In this document: positions 19,186-29,215 of the stretch, one piece after another
Layout of the letters: every line of letters begins with the position of its first letter
Numbering within the stretch: the stretch's first letter is position 1
Source of the DNA: Labyrinthula sp. Ha
Lineage: Eukaryota; Sar; Bigyra; Labyrinthulida; Labyrinthulaceae
Direction: 5' to 3'
Length of the DNA stretch: 64,000 bases
Assembly (NCBI GenBank): GCA_015227615.1
Contig: JAALGZ010000023.1
Coordinates: forward strand, 62,001 to 126,000
Position numbers and translations under genes: made by a program
Notes under the pieces: generated by a model
The model's database searches: none
Told to the model about the DNA's origin: nothing
The model's input: only the letters and a program-made list of their open reading frames with translations

Positions 19186-22100
19186 CTATGCGTTTTGATG
19201 CGGCATCAATCCCGCCTTCTCCAGCGCGGGAGCTCCGACCAGCAACTCCTTCCACTTCTCATCATCAACCAAAAAGACCTTCACTCTACGGAAGTCGCAC
19301 TTCCAAATGCCGCCGACGCGTAACTCAAGATCGGTATATCCTACTTTGGTTATACGAAGATCCGTCGTTCCGTCGGCAAGGGTTATTCTTTCTTTCACGT
19401 CCTCCATACACTCCATCATCCACGCATGTTTGTGAAGTGAAGCAACGCTCTCATCTGCGCCGCTGTCCAGAATCGCGTCGGATATGCGGTCCCCAGACTT
19501 GATGTGGTGAACAGTGACATCCTTCTTTTCCGCTCTTCTAACCGACACATTTATGCGCCTCGTCGGGTTACGCTTCTTATACTCATCTCCCGGTGCCGGC
19601 AGCGCTAGAAATGAATCGCGCTGTTTTGGCTTCCTATCCTCACTTCTCTCATAGCGTCTGTTCTCGTAGCCGCCCCTGTTTCTATGCGGATAATATCTGC
19701 CTCTATTCATACTTGGCCTATATCCACGAGGGCTGGGGGATCGGGAGTTGCGGCGGTAATACTTGTTGCCGTTTCTTCCTCTTTCCTTGTCGGAAAACGT
19801 TGAATGCCTTCTCTTCTTCTTCCCGCCGCGATGCGCCTTTTGCTGCGTCCTTCTCACTTCCGCTTCACGCGGCGCTGCGACTACCGGCTCGGGGGGAGAT
19901 AGGTCCACTTCTTCCATGGTATCCATTCTCCGCTCATAGACCGACTTAATAAGTTCTTTAAACTTATTAAGCGAGTCGCCGAACTTCGACTTCGGCGCAT
20001 CCAATTTCACTTTTAGGCGGGCTTCTCTCATCTGTAACTCCGTCGGAAGCCGCTTATTAAGCGCTTTTAATACTTCATATTTTTGCGCATTTTCCTTCAG
20101 CTGCTTCCACTTTATACATCCTGTGGCGCTACTCATATAGGTGTTTAAGCGCTCAAGGAATGGGCCCTCACTTGGCCAAGTCACCTTTTCCGCGATCGTG
20201 CGGAGGGTGTCTTCTCCCTCATATGCTTCATGCTCCGACATATATTTGCGGAGATATTCAACAAATCCCTCCTTCGTCACTCCTGCGCTGTAGAGGCTTT
20301 GTTTGAGCTCAGGGTCAACATGAATCCAGAGGTTCGGCTCTTTCTCTTTCCCGTACACGTCCAAGTAAGCCTCGCGCATGTCTAACATGGCGCGGATATC
20401 TTTTACCTTTAGTGCTTTTAGTGTCTTAAATTTTCCGCCGTAAGATCTCCACGCCCGATCGCGGCGTGCGTCTTCCGCCCTCTGTTTTTGAATTTCGGCC
20501 GCTTCATCTGTCAGCCTCGGCCCCTTCAGCGCCTGAGTAGTTGCTTCCGTCAGCTTTGCTAGCAGCGATTCCATTCCACTCACTTTTGCCGGTAAAGTAA
20601 AAACACTCTCCTGTGCTGCTTCCGCCAGCGACCTTGTTTCCGCAAAGTCGGAAAGGGTTCTCCCGTGAGCCGAAGTCGACCTAGGTGTTGGCGGTGTTTG
20701 AGGAACCGGCGCAAAGGCGCTACCCTGCTCGTTAGCCACTTTTTGAAACTCTTTTAGCTTTTCCGCTTGCACGCGGTTAAGAGACTTCAATTCCTTCAGC
20801 TCCTTCGCCATCCTTTTCATTTCCGCCTTATTTCTCTCCCGTTCCTCATCTACTGCCTTCTTCATAATTATAGAGTTGCGGTCTCTGAGCAGCGACTCCG
20901 CCGCCAACGACTGCGCCTTTATTCTTTCGTTCGCCGTCGTTAGCGTGTTAATGCGCTCCTGCAGTCTATTTTCCGCATCCGTCCTTGTATGTTCTGAAGG
21001 TCTTACTTTACGTTGCGGCGCCTTCATCACTATTCCTCCGGCTGGTTCCGCCTTGGTCACCCATTTAAAGAGGGTGACACGTCTTGGGCGGTCCGGGTCC
21101 TCATTAGCCGACAGATTCGGCTTCGGCATTCCGCCTCTCACAACTGCCATACCTTTGTCCGCCATAAATTGTACCGCCTTCGTTATCAAGCCTCCCGACG
21201 AGCGGAAAAACCAAGTCGGAGTATTATACTTAAGCACTTGCGGCGGAGTCTTTTTCCGATGTGCTACTAGTTGTGCAAAAGACATCTCCTGACTTTCTCT
21301 AAAATTCGGTACTGCCGCTAACATATGCGCTACTCTGTCGCTTATCGGAACTCCGTCAGCCTCCCTTTCCGACAAAGCGGTCATCAACAATAACGGGTAT
21401 CTTGAAGACTGGTGGATGTTCTTTTCCTCCAGCAATTCTACCGCCGTTTTTCCCCTCATCCGACTTTGCATTTCGCGAAGGTCTTCTTCGCAAACCACAT
21501 ACTTCTTTGGGGTAAACCAACGGGGTTCTTTTAAGTAGAACTCACACTGTTTCCGGGTCATCCTCGGCTTCTTTGGGGTTTTCGGCGCCGCCTTCTTTTT
21601 TGATTTCCTCGTCGATGGCGGGGAGGCTAAGTTTACCGCCTCCGCCTCAACATTCTTATTCCGACCTTTCGCAATTACCCGCTCAAGGGTCGTCGGCTTA
21701 TCAATATTAAGCGCCCCATCGCTTGAGGCGGCTTCATCTTCTAACGCCGCAGTCGGCGATGTCGGCTCGACCTCCTGCGTCGCCGCCATAGGTTGCGTCA
21801 AGTCTAGAATACCCGCCTCCTTGTCGGCGGCGGCGGATATTCCTTCCGCCCGGTCCTCTGTGGCGACAACTTCATCTTCCGCCCCGGCGGCCAAATTTAC
21901 CGCCTCATCTTCTACTCCGATGGGCACATGCCCCGCCTCGCTCTCCGATTCAGATACTAGCATCGCTGCGGCTACCGTGTCTGGCTTGGGGTTCTTCTGA
22001 CCCGGCGCTCCTGTCACGACACGGTTAGCCTTACTCTTCGCCTTCTTAGCTGCCGACACTCTGACGGCTTCTTGGCTATTATCCTCCACCTCGATTTCCG

Positions 22101-22419
22101 CTTGGGCGGCTAAATTTTCCGCCTCATTTCCCGCCTGGGCGGCTAAATTTTCCGCCTCACTATCTTCCGCCGAGTCTTCTGCCTCGCTGGCCGACGGTAA
22201 GTTAAGCGACTTGCGTAGTGCAGCACGCTGTTCGTTGCTTAATTCGTCAGTCCGACCTTCTTCCGCTTCAGCACTTTCACCTGACGAGGAGTCGACACCG
22301 AAGAGCTCTTCATTCTCATCCTCTTCTTCCTGCTCCCGTCTTATCCTCTCAGCCTCCTTCTCCTCTAACTCTTTTTTCTTATCCCTTCGCATCAATCTAA
22401 GCTCTCTTTCACTTTGCAT
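19186..22419 (-). CDS. Element B Gag-protease
   Basis: 1077 residues from the ATG at 22419 (an upstream TTG at 22443 is in frame). The N-terminal third is very acidic with Ala/Glu/Asp-rich repeats (AENLAAQAGNEAENLAAQA). The middle has a long coiled coil (around ERINTLTTANERIKAQ to KELKELKSLNRVQ). The C-terminal part of Gag is strongly basic and Arg/Gly/Ser-rich (HRGGKKKRRHS, RRNSRSPSPRGYR), which probably replaces the missing CCHC knuckle as RNA-binding tail. The protease follows in frame with active site ILDSGADESVASL and the C-terminal LLVGAPALEKAGL. It ends in TAG, with the linker and RT downstream in the same frame. Confidence 0.9.
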   Translation of the reverse strand: MQSERELRLMRRDKKKELEEKEAERIRREQEEEDENEELFGVDSSSGESAEAEEGRTDELSNEQRAALRKSLNLPSASEAEDSAEDSEAENLAAQAGNEAENLAAQAEIEVEDNSQEAVRVSAAKKAKSKANRVVTGAPGQKNPKPDTVAAAMLVSESESEAGHVPIGVEDEAVNLAAGAEDEVVATEDRAEGISAAADKEAGILDLTQPMAATQEVEPTSPTAALEDEAASSDGALNIDKPTTLERVIAKGRNKNVEAEAVNLASPPSTRKSKKKAAPKTPKKPRMTRKQCEFYLKEPRWFTPKKYVVCEEDLREMQSRMRGKTAVELLEEKNIHQSSRYPLLLMTALSEREADGVPISDRVAHMLAAVPNFRESQEMSFAQLVAHRKKTPPQVLKYNTPTWFFRSSGGLITKAVQFMADKGMAVVRGGMPKPNLSANEDPDRPRRVTLFKWVTKAEPAGGIVMKAPQRKVRPSEHTRTDAENRLQERINTLTTANERIKAQSLAAESLLRDRNSIIMKKAVDEERERNKAEMKRMAKELKELKSLNRVQAEKLKEFQKVANEQGSAFAPVPQTPPTPRSTSAHGRTLSDFAETRSLAEAAQESVFTLPAKVSGMESLLAKLTEATTQALKGPRLTDEAAEIQKQRAEDARRDRAWRSYGGKFKTLKALKVKDIRAMLDMREAYLDVYGKEKEPNLWIHVDPELKQSLYSAGVTKEGFVEYLRKYMSEHEAYEGEDTLRTIAEKVTWPSEGPFLERLNTYMSSATGCIKWKQLKENAQKYEVLKALNKRLPTELQMREARLKVKLDAPKSKFGDSLNKFKELIKSVYERRMDTMEEVDLSPPEPVVAAPREAEVRRTQQKAHRGGKKKRRHSTFSDKERGRNGNKYYRRNSRSPSPRGYRPSMNRGRYYPHRNRGGYENRRYERSEDRKPKQRDSFLALPAPGDEYKKRNPTRRINVSVRRAEKKDVTVHHIKSGDRISDAILDSGADESVASLHKHAWMMECMEDVKERITLADGTTDLRITKVGYTDLELRVGGIWKCDFRRVKVFLVDDEKWKELLVGAPALEKAGLMPHQNA

Positions 22420-22446
22420 CCAACAGTTCTTGTTTTGCCTCAACGA

Positions 22447-22458
22447 TTGTTATAACAA
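22447..22458 (-). other. Element B palindrome at the primer-binding position
   Basis: Directly after the CA end of the 5' LTR the minus strand reads TTGTTATAACAA, a perfect 12-bp palindrome unrelated in sequence to that of A. Confidence 0.75.
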
Positions 22459-22743
22459 TGGAACTGATCTGGTATTTTGACGTCAAATCAGTGGGCACTT
22501 ATCTAGATAACGTATCAAGGCCTGACTTTTTGTATTCTTCTTCGTCTCTTTTTGTACTCTGGAATTCTGAACTGGTATACTTGTTTTTATTGTCTTTTCT
22601 TTTTTGTGATTAATTCTTAATTGTTGGATTTCTCTCTTTGACCTTTTTGGCCGTTCTGCGTATCCAATCATATCACACTAACTACCCAATCATATAATAT
22701 CACTATTTATAAAATCAAGGAAATACAAACTCATAACGATACA
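22459..22743 (-). repeat. Element B 5' LTR
   Basis: A 285-bp partner of 13070-13354, nearly identical, bounded TG...CA. It is followed by the ctag duplication at 22744-22747. Confidence 0.93.
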
Positions 22744-22747
22744 CTAG
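22744..22747. repeat. 4-bp target site duplication (ctag), right of element B
   Basis: Second copy of the duplication at 13066-13069. Element D resumes at 22748. Confidence 0.85.
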
Positions 22748-24330
22748 AAAAGATTAAAACGAACCAGACGGGACGAAGGATTATTTACAGTAGAATACTG
22801 AAATAATAACCAGTCCGAGAAAATAAGAAAATGAGTAGAAAAATTGTATCTAGATGAAATGCTCTACTGAACTTGGAGAGTGCAAGAGGAAGATGGACCC
22901 AAGACTAGTTTCAAGAAAAAAAAATATTTTGGCGACCTTCATTATGAAGTATGGGTATGTCAACTACGAAGCCTACCTAAAGTAGGTATCACCCACTTTC
23001 CACAACAAGCAACAGCTTTTGACTCAAACTCAATTATTATACGACCTGAAGGCTATTGATTCACTGAACAAACTTTATGTGAACCTGAAAGTAGTTTGAG
23101 AATTTATTCTCAAAGAAATGGTAATAAAGAAATTAAAAAAATATCTGTCAGGGAAATATCTATCAAAGAAAAAACAAAGTAGTTGATTAAGGTATTTAAA
23201 AGGGAGCTGAATTGTTTTGATTTTAACAAGAATACACAGTTTTCTTATTTTAGAAGAATAAACAACCCGAATCAACTCGCTCTAGCTACAAACAAGTGGG
23301 GAAACGATTAGTGTAAGAAGTTTTTCTACGCTCTAGAGACAAATCACAAGGATCTTAGCACGAGGTTCGAGGAAATGTTTAGAAAAATGACCGAACAGTT
23401 GGAGAATACTAAATCTGTTCTCGTCAAGGTATTCAAAAAATATACTAAAGCATGAGATCTTGCTGATTTCCTTAAATACACTTAAAACGTTGGTGGATAG
23501 AATTCCTCCAACATAGAATGTACAATTGGATGAGAGACAAGTTAAATCCAATTATGGGATACGGAGAATCGCAAGGTATCTGGAAGTTATCCCAAATTCG
23601 GTTCAATTGAACACCGTTGAGCTGGAAACACAAGAAAAATTGATCGTGGTCTATGAGAGAGGAGGGTATTTTCCTAGTTAAAGGAAGCGAGGACAAGATA
23701 TCTATTAACCCTCCACCCTCGCGTCCAATTTTAAGCAACGTCTGTTCCTTATCTCTTAGTACAGTCCTTAAAAAGGTTAATCGGACCCAAATCCTAATAA
23801 TGAATTCCTTTATAGAGTCGGGTTCAGTAACTCAACTAGGGAGTAACAGTGGAATATTCAACATTATCGTTTAATAGGTTTCTGAACCTGAAGCTGTCAG
23901 ATGGAGTATTAAAGGCACCATCCTATCTACTGATATGGGTGTTGAACTACAGCTATTTTACGGCTATTGAATGGATTGGGAGACTTGGTTATGGCCTTGT
24001 AGATGAAGTGGTATGGATAAAAATGCATCGAACTGGAAAGTGACTAGACGTCTGAAAAAGTATTTTCAACACACTCAAAAGTCATGTATAATCTTTAAAA
24101 CTCACTTTAAGTCTGCATATTTCTTGGATATTTTCAACGACGCTCAGACATAAAGAACTTTCTTTCTAATCGTAGCAGTTTTTCAGGAAAACTCAGTCAA
24201 GCCGGACGAATTTTGAACCAATATCGTAAACATTTGGCCCCACTTACACTCAATTGAATACTTTGGCCGCTATAATAACCTACGAGTCAAGTCGGCAACA
24301 GTAGGTTTAGAATTTATTCCGAAGCTATCC
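22748..24330 (+). mobile_element. Element D, right fragment (SANT-like module and MT-A70 remnant)
   Basis: Third piece of the old element. Near 22920-22985 the translation ILATFIMKYGYVNYEAYLK lines up with IRKLVLKFGIGRFDKYQLYL of B, the SANT/Myb-like module. The methyltransferase follows. I set the right end at about 24330, where similarity to A stops; the 3' LTR of D cannot be identified because its partner is outside the window. Confidence 0.8.
23640..24310 (+). pseudogene. Element D MT-A70 methyltransferase remnant
   Basis: Colinear with the element A enzyme: VVYERGGYFLVKGSEDKI matches the GGNYYTLLGCGGKI region, YSTLSFNRFLNLKL matches YPTLSNSEFVKLDL, SYLLIWVLNYSYF matches SYLFLWVTNSSYH, and VVWIKMHRTGK matches IFTWIKSHRSG. 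The end keeps FGRYNNLRVKS. The catalytic DPPW has been lost (the aligned position reads about NSFI) and there are several stops, so it is inactive. Its presence in the oldest element shows that the methyltransferase has belonged to this lineage for a long time. Confidence 0.8.
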
Positions 24331-24795
24331 CTGAAATACCTCAGTTATGAAAGATTGGATAATGAGAGCTCCTCTCTACAAAGTGGGGATGCCTACCTTA
24401 TGTGGATTAGATTGTAATAACCATGCTTTCATAAGTTAACCAAAACTTTGCCTTTAGGGACTCAATTAACATTTAAGGATTTGAGATAAAAGCACTCTAG
24501 CTTATAAATTCTACCAAGAGACACGACAAAAATGATAACATTGGATTTTCACTATTTCTTAATAGCTCTCGTTCAGGTTGCTCAATTAGAGTTTCTTGCC
24601 GAAAAGACTAAGAATTCTAGAAAATTTAGGATAGAGAAAGTAACTAACCCAGCTAATCTTCAGATGGAGGTTCTTTATTATCCCAGTTCAAAGATAATGT
24701 CCTTATTTTCAACTCTATTACACCAAGAAACCCTTACTTTCAAAATAGGTGTTTTTTTTATACTATAAACTTTAAGTTTATACTTTAAACTAACT
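24331..24795. other. Intergenic remainder, possibly element D 3' end
   Basis: A 78-codon plus-strand open frame at 24532-24768 has no recognisable motif. The stretch may include the eroded 3' LTR of D; without the partner LTR this cannot be shown. Confidence 0.25.
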
Positions 24796-27747
24796 CTAAC
24801 CACGTTTAACATATTCAACTCTAACTTTTCCTTCTTCAACATGCCATAATTCTTTTGCTAAAGCTTTTACAAATCCGTCATGATGACTAACAACAACAAC
24901 ACCACCTCTAAATCCTCTCAATGCAGCAGTTAATGCACCCAATGTATCATTATCTAAATAATTTGTTGGTTCATCAAGAGCAACTAAATGTGGTTTCGTC
25001 CACATAGCAGCTGCTAAAACTAATCTACATCGTTGACCACCACTCATCCACCTAATTTTTCTTGTTGCTATTTCACTTGGTATTCCAAATTCCTTCATAT
25101 GTTTTAGCATTTCTTCTGTTGTAACTGGTCTTAAATCCATACCACTTTGTGCAGCTTTAAGTTTTTCATCAAACATTTTACATAATTTAACAGCATGTTT
25201 CTTACCTAAAGCTTCAAGTTCTTCAAGAGATTTAAATTCTGTTTTTATATCTTCTATTGCTTTATTTGGAACATGTTTTCTAACTTCATAAAATAATTTT
25301 TTACCACGAGATACACGAGATAAAACTTCACATATTTCTCCTCTTAATTTTGTTATTTCTTCTTCTTCTTTAGTTAAACTAAGTGTTAAAAACTTTCCTA
25401 ATTCTTTATCTCTTCCTTCATAAAATCTTTTTTGTATATATTGACAAGGTGTTTTTTCTAAATTTTCTTCTAAGTGATGTAAAGAATGTTGTGCAATATA
25501 TGCAGTTCGTAAATTATGATGTTTCCAAACTCTTCCTTTACTTTCTTTATTTATATCTAAAACTCCAATCAATAACTTTAACAAAGTTGATTTACCTGCT
25601 CCATTTTTTCCCAATAAAGCAACTCTTGAGTTTAAATTTAACCTTAATGAAATATTTTCAAGTAATAATCTTTCTGTATTTTGATATTTAAAAGTTACAT
25701 CTATTAATGAAAGAACTGGTTTTCCTCTTGATGTTAATCCTTGTAATTTTTGTCCTTCTGGAAATTGAATAGGTAAAATATTTTCTAATATTTTTTTATA
25801 TTCAGGTGAATTTATATCTTTTGCTAATATAGATAAAATATCTGTTTCTTTATTATCTTTTCTTGGTAAAGCAGAAACTATTTCTGGTTTTAATTTTTGA
25901 AACTCTTTAAAAGTCATATTATAATATGTTAACTTTTGTGAATGAATATGAACTATATCTGTACATATTTCAGATAAAAAATCATATTCATGACTTACAA
26001 TACAAACACAAACTTCTTCTGAAATAAGTCCTTTTAAATATTCTCCTAAGAAATTTATACTTTTTTCATCTAAATGATTTGTTGGTTCGTCCAATAAAAG
26101 TAATTCTGCTTTAGCCAACATACTTTCTGCTATAGCTAATTTCATTTTCCAACCACCTGAAAGTTCTTGAATAGTTTTTTCTAATAATTCTTTTGTAAAA
26201 TCAACTTTTTTAAGTACTAAATTAATTTCATCAATACTTTTATTTTGTGTTTTTTGTAAATATTCTGATGGTGTTAAAATTTCTGTATCAACTATTTCAT
26301 GTCTTACATAATGAACTTTTAATTCTTTTGGAAATCCAGCAATATCTTTTAAAGCAAGTCTATCTAAAAGTGTAGTTTTTCCAACTCCGTTAAGTCCAAC
26401 AAATCCATAAATTCTTCCTTTTTCAAAAGCTAATTTTGTTCTTTTTAATAATAATCTACTTGCAAAACCAAGAATAACTGTTGGTAAATAAACTAAATAA
26501 TTCTTTCCTGATAGTAGTCCACTATCTTCTTCTTCTGTTTCTTCTAAAGATAATAAAGCTTCTTTTGCATCAACAGCAAGTTTTCTTGTTTTTGGATTTG
26601 AGTCTTCTTGTAAAGTTGAAATTCTTGGTAATATTTCGTCTCGATGAGAAGTTAAATCTGATACAGTTTCAACTAAAGGACAAATATTAGATAATGTTAT
26701 TAAAGCTGCTTGAACACTTAAAGAATCTCTTTGTCTTAAAGCTAATTGTAATAAAGGAAATAATAAACATAATTCAACTGTTCCTATTGGATTAACTACT
26801 GTTAAATCCAAAAAAGCTTCTAAACATTTAAATGTATCCTTTTGAGAACGAGATAAAAGTGCTTTAAATATAAGTGGATGAATATTTTGTATTTCTGGAT
26901 TTTTTATTTGAGTATGTAGAGAAGTAAATGCTTTATTTGCAGATTTAGAAAGTTCTGTTGAAGTTGAAAAGAGATCTTGAAGAAGAGTATTTAATAAAAT
27001 AGGAAAAACTGAACTCAGATTAATATCAATATTTGGTAAAAGAGTATAATTTAAAACTCTTTGTTTTGATTTTGTTTCTTCTGTTGTATTTAATTTTTCC
27101 AATATTAGTTTTTCATCTGTTATTATCTTTATTAAATTAGATAAAGTTTTTCTTAGTTGCGAAAGGATATCTTTTTGGGTATTTTTTTCATATGCTGTAA
27201 AAAGATCTTCAAATAATTTTTCTTTGTTTGAAATTGAAGATTTATAATCTTTTGCAAGAGAAGAAATAAAACAAAGTTGAACAATATTTAAAATTTCTTT
27301 AATATTAAAAATCTCTTCATCTGGTTTAACTTTAAATTTTTTCATAATAAGTGTATGAAAAGAAACTGAATCTTTTGTAACTTGAACTTGATCCAAAACT
27401 TTTTTATCTTCTTCAGATGGAGAATAACTTTTTAAAAAAGTTTTTAACTCTTTTGTTAATTTTTTAACATTGGGTTCTTTCTTTTGAAAAGCTTTTGCAA
27501 AATATTCCAAATTTTTCTCTTTTTCTTTTTTCTCTTCTTTTTTTTTCTTTGGTAATATTTTTAGTGTATTTTGTGGTGTAGAAGAAGAAATGGGTTTTGA
27601 AGTTTGACAAGCGTGATCATATGTATGTAATTTACATATTGCAGGTAAATTACATTTAGGACATGTAGCTACAAAAGCAGGTGTTAATCTTTTGGTACAA
27701 TTTGGTATAGGACATTTATTTGGTTGCTGTTGTTTCTTTTTCACCAT
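24796..27747 (-). CDS. eEF3-like ABC-F translation factor with N-terminal AN1 zinc finger
   Basis: 983 residues, ATG start at 27747, TAG stop, no intron visible. Residues ~12-48 carry a Cys/His pattern typical of an AN1 finger (CPIPNC, CPKCNLPAICKLH, YDHAC). A charged linker follows, then HEAT-like helices (~210-400) resembling those of elongation factor 3. ABC domain 1 has Walker A GLNGVGKTT (~450), signature LSGGW and Walker B LLLLDEPTNHLD. ABC domain 2 has Walker A GKNGAGKST (~712), an inserted segment (YIQKRFYEGRDKELGKF and following), signature MSGGQ and VALDEPTNYLD. The insertion in the second ABC domain and the HEAT part point to eEF3, which removes deacylated tRNA from the ribosomal E site, over other ABC-F proteins. 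The AN1 finger is not part of fungal eEF3. Codon use is A/T-ending, unlike element B. Confidence 0.9.
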   Translation of the reverse strand: MVKKKQQQPNKCPIPNCTKRLTPAFVATCPKCNLPAICKLHTYDHACQTSKPISSSTPQNTLKILPKKKKEEKKEKEKNLEYFAKAFQKKEPNVKKLTKELKTFLKSYSPSEEDKKVLDQVQVTKDSVSFHTLIMKKFKVKPDEEIFNIKEILNIVQLCFISSLAKDYKSSISNKEKLFEDLFTAYEKNTQKDILSQLRKTLSNLIKIITDEKLILEKLNTTEETKSKQRVLNYTLLPNIDINLSSVFPILLNTLLQDLFSTSTELSKSANKAFTSLHTQIKNPEIQNIHPLIFKALLSRSQKDTFKCLEAFLDLTVVNPIGTVELCLLFPLLQLALRQRDSLSVQAALITLSNICPLVETVSDLTSHRDEILPRISTLQEDSNPKTRKLAVDAKEALLSLEETEEEDSGLLSGKNYLVYLPTVILGFASRLLLKRTKLAFEKGRIYGFVGLNGVGKTTLLDRLALKDIAGFPKELKVHYVRHEIVDTEILTPSEYLQKTQNKSIDEINLVLKKVDFTKELLEKTIQELSGGWKMKLAIAESMLAKAELLLLDEPTNHLDEKSINFLGEYLKGLISEEVCVCIVSHEYDFLSEICTDIVHIHSQKLTYYNMTFKEFQKLKPEIVSALPRKDNKETDILSILAKDINSPEYKKILENILPIQFPEGQKLQGLTSRGKPVLSLIDVTFKYQNTERLLLENISLRLNLNSRVALLGKNGAGKSTLLKLLIGVLDINKESKGRVWKHHNLRTAYIAQHSLHHLEENLEKTPCQYIQKRFYEGRDKELGKFLTLSLTKEEEEITKLRGEICEVLSRVSRGKKLFYEVRKHVPNKAIEDIKTEFKSLEELEALGKKHAVKLCKMFDEKLKAAQSGMDLRPVTTEEMLKHMKEFGIPSEIATRKIRWMSGGQRCRLVLAAAMWTKPHLVALDEPTNYLDNDTLGALTAALRGFRGGVVVVSHHDGFVKALAKELWHVEEGKVRVEYVKRG

Positions 27748-29215
27748 TTGTTTTATTTCTTCTTTTTATTGATGACGTTTATTTTGGGCATAATTTAATT
27801 TAACATTTTGGGACATTCAGATTGTGAATATACCATAGTGAACATCTATAACACCACCCAAGTACTAAGCGGAAAATGTTTGCTCTAAAAGGTGGGGAAA
27901 TATTAGTTATTAGGAGAGTTCTGTATCGACACTAATTGAGTCTAAGGATATAAGCCTTCAATAGCTCAAGATTTTTCCAATTCTCTTTAAAGAAAAACCA
28001 TTACTAATATTGCGTTACTTCTGTTAATAGGTGGTCTTGAGCGGCAGAATCTCTCTTATTCAAATAACGTCTTGCTTACCCGTGATACTTATGCTTGATT
28101 TTGCAAAAATTTGTAATTTTCCAAAATTAAATTCTAGAAGTAAGAAGAGAAATATCAATTTGAACCAAGAATGTTGATTTCAGTCCAGGCAAGACGAACC
28201 AGAGGTCCAGAGGTGATGTCATATGGTTCCAAGTCTCCAGTGATATGTTTTAAGACAATTTTTAGTAATATTTGAGTAAAGTTCGTAATCTTAGTAGCAT
28301 AGCAGATTCTAAGGTAATTTATATCTTCTTCCAAATTCCAGAAGCTAGTTGTTATCCAGTTGAAGTACCTTTGCACTATATATATTGAGATTTAGATGAT
28401 TTCTCCTGTTGATATCTGGGTTGTATCTCTCTTTCTAACAATCTCAAATTTTCTTGACGTGTACAGAATTTGAAGTCAATCAGGTGTATTCGAAGTTAGG
28501 ATAGAAAATGAAGCTCTTAACCTAGATGGGGTGGTGATGTAGGAGGAAAAAGATATTGATCATGTGCAAAGCTATGAGTGGGCAGGTGAGAGTCTCACAA
28601 CGCAATTTTCTAAGTTATGTTTTGGATTTTGCGAGGTTGGGGGTTTATGGTAAGGGGACAACGGCTATTCATGTTGTTCTATACATTCTATGACCACATC
28701 TTGGTTAAATACTTGTTCAAGGGATATTCTTTCACAGAGATATTGTGGCTTATCAGATTCAAGAGCAGATGTTTCACGTGATGCATCTAAATGAACATGC
28801 ATAGTTTCCTGGTCAATGAAAACTTATATTCCTTGTTATACAGGTTCTTACACATTTATATATCCATCCTGCGGGTTGAAGGTCATGCTTTCCAAGTTTT
28901 TATTTTTCCTTTTCATATTCTTAAAAAGTATTTAACTTTTGCCTGATAGTGGCAGTAATTTTTCAGTTCTGGCAATTATACAGTAGCGATGAAAGTGTCA
29001 ATGACAAGGAAATTATCCTTTTGATTTTTCTGTTCAATTTAATCAATTTTATAAGATAGTTTAACTAGTTCAAACGACTCTTTGCACATGTAATTTCATA
29101 CAATAATTCTCTTTTATACGACCCAAAGTGTTAAATACTGCTCCCAGATATTTTATCTTGGTTTTCCTGGTATTATTTGGCTATTTACTTCAGTATTTAG
29201 AACGTTCGTCATGAG
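27748..29215. other. Intergenic region without recognised gene
   Basis: A+T-rich DNA upstream of the eEF3-like gene. It should hold that gene's promoter, but no element can be defined. The small minus-strand open frame at 28155-28376 has no convincing similarity. Confidence 0.4.
29208..29215. repeat. 8-bp target duplication, left of the hAT element (gtcatgag)
   Basis: Matches gccatgag at 31469-31476 in seven of eight bases. An 8-bp duplication is the hallmark of hAT transposition. Confidence 0.8.

Larger units (their letters stand above)
13070..22743 (-). mobile_element. Ty3/Gypsy chromovirus B with MT-A70 methyltransferase, 9674 bp
   Basis: The youngest and best preserved element, on the minus strand. 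The LTRs (13070-13354 and 22459-22743, 285 bp each) differ at about two positions by eye. One frame of 3034 codons (22443 to 13342) is interrupted only by two TAG codons, at 19186-19188 and 17758-17760. Order: gag, protease, linker, RT, RNase H, integrase, chromodomain, SANT/Myb-like module, MT-A70 methyltransferase. The internal part is visibly richer in G+C than A, C, D or the host genes and uses G/C-ending codons freely, while its LTRs are A+T-rich. This suggests a recent arrival, possibly by horizontal transfer. Confidence 0.95.

Noticed and set aside
13342-22443. TAG reassigned to a sense codon because B has two in-frame TAGs
   Set aside because: The eEF3-like gene itself ends in TAG, and other elements contain TAA and TGA as well. 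Local readthrough or mutation explains the data better.
22483-22671. 62-codon open frame found identically at 13094-13282 and 22483-22671
   Set aside because: It lies entirely inside the two LTRs of element B; the identity is that of the LTR pair.
28155-28376. 73-codon frame considered as a retroelement piece
   Set aside because: No motif of any polymerase, RNase H or integrase could be aligned.
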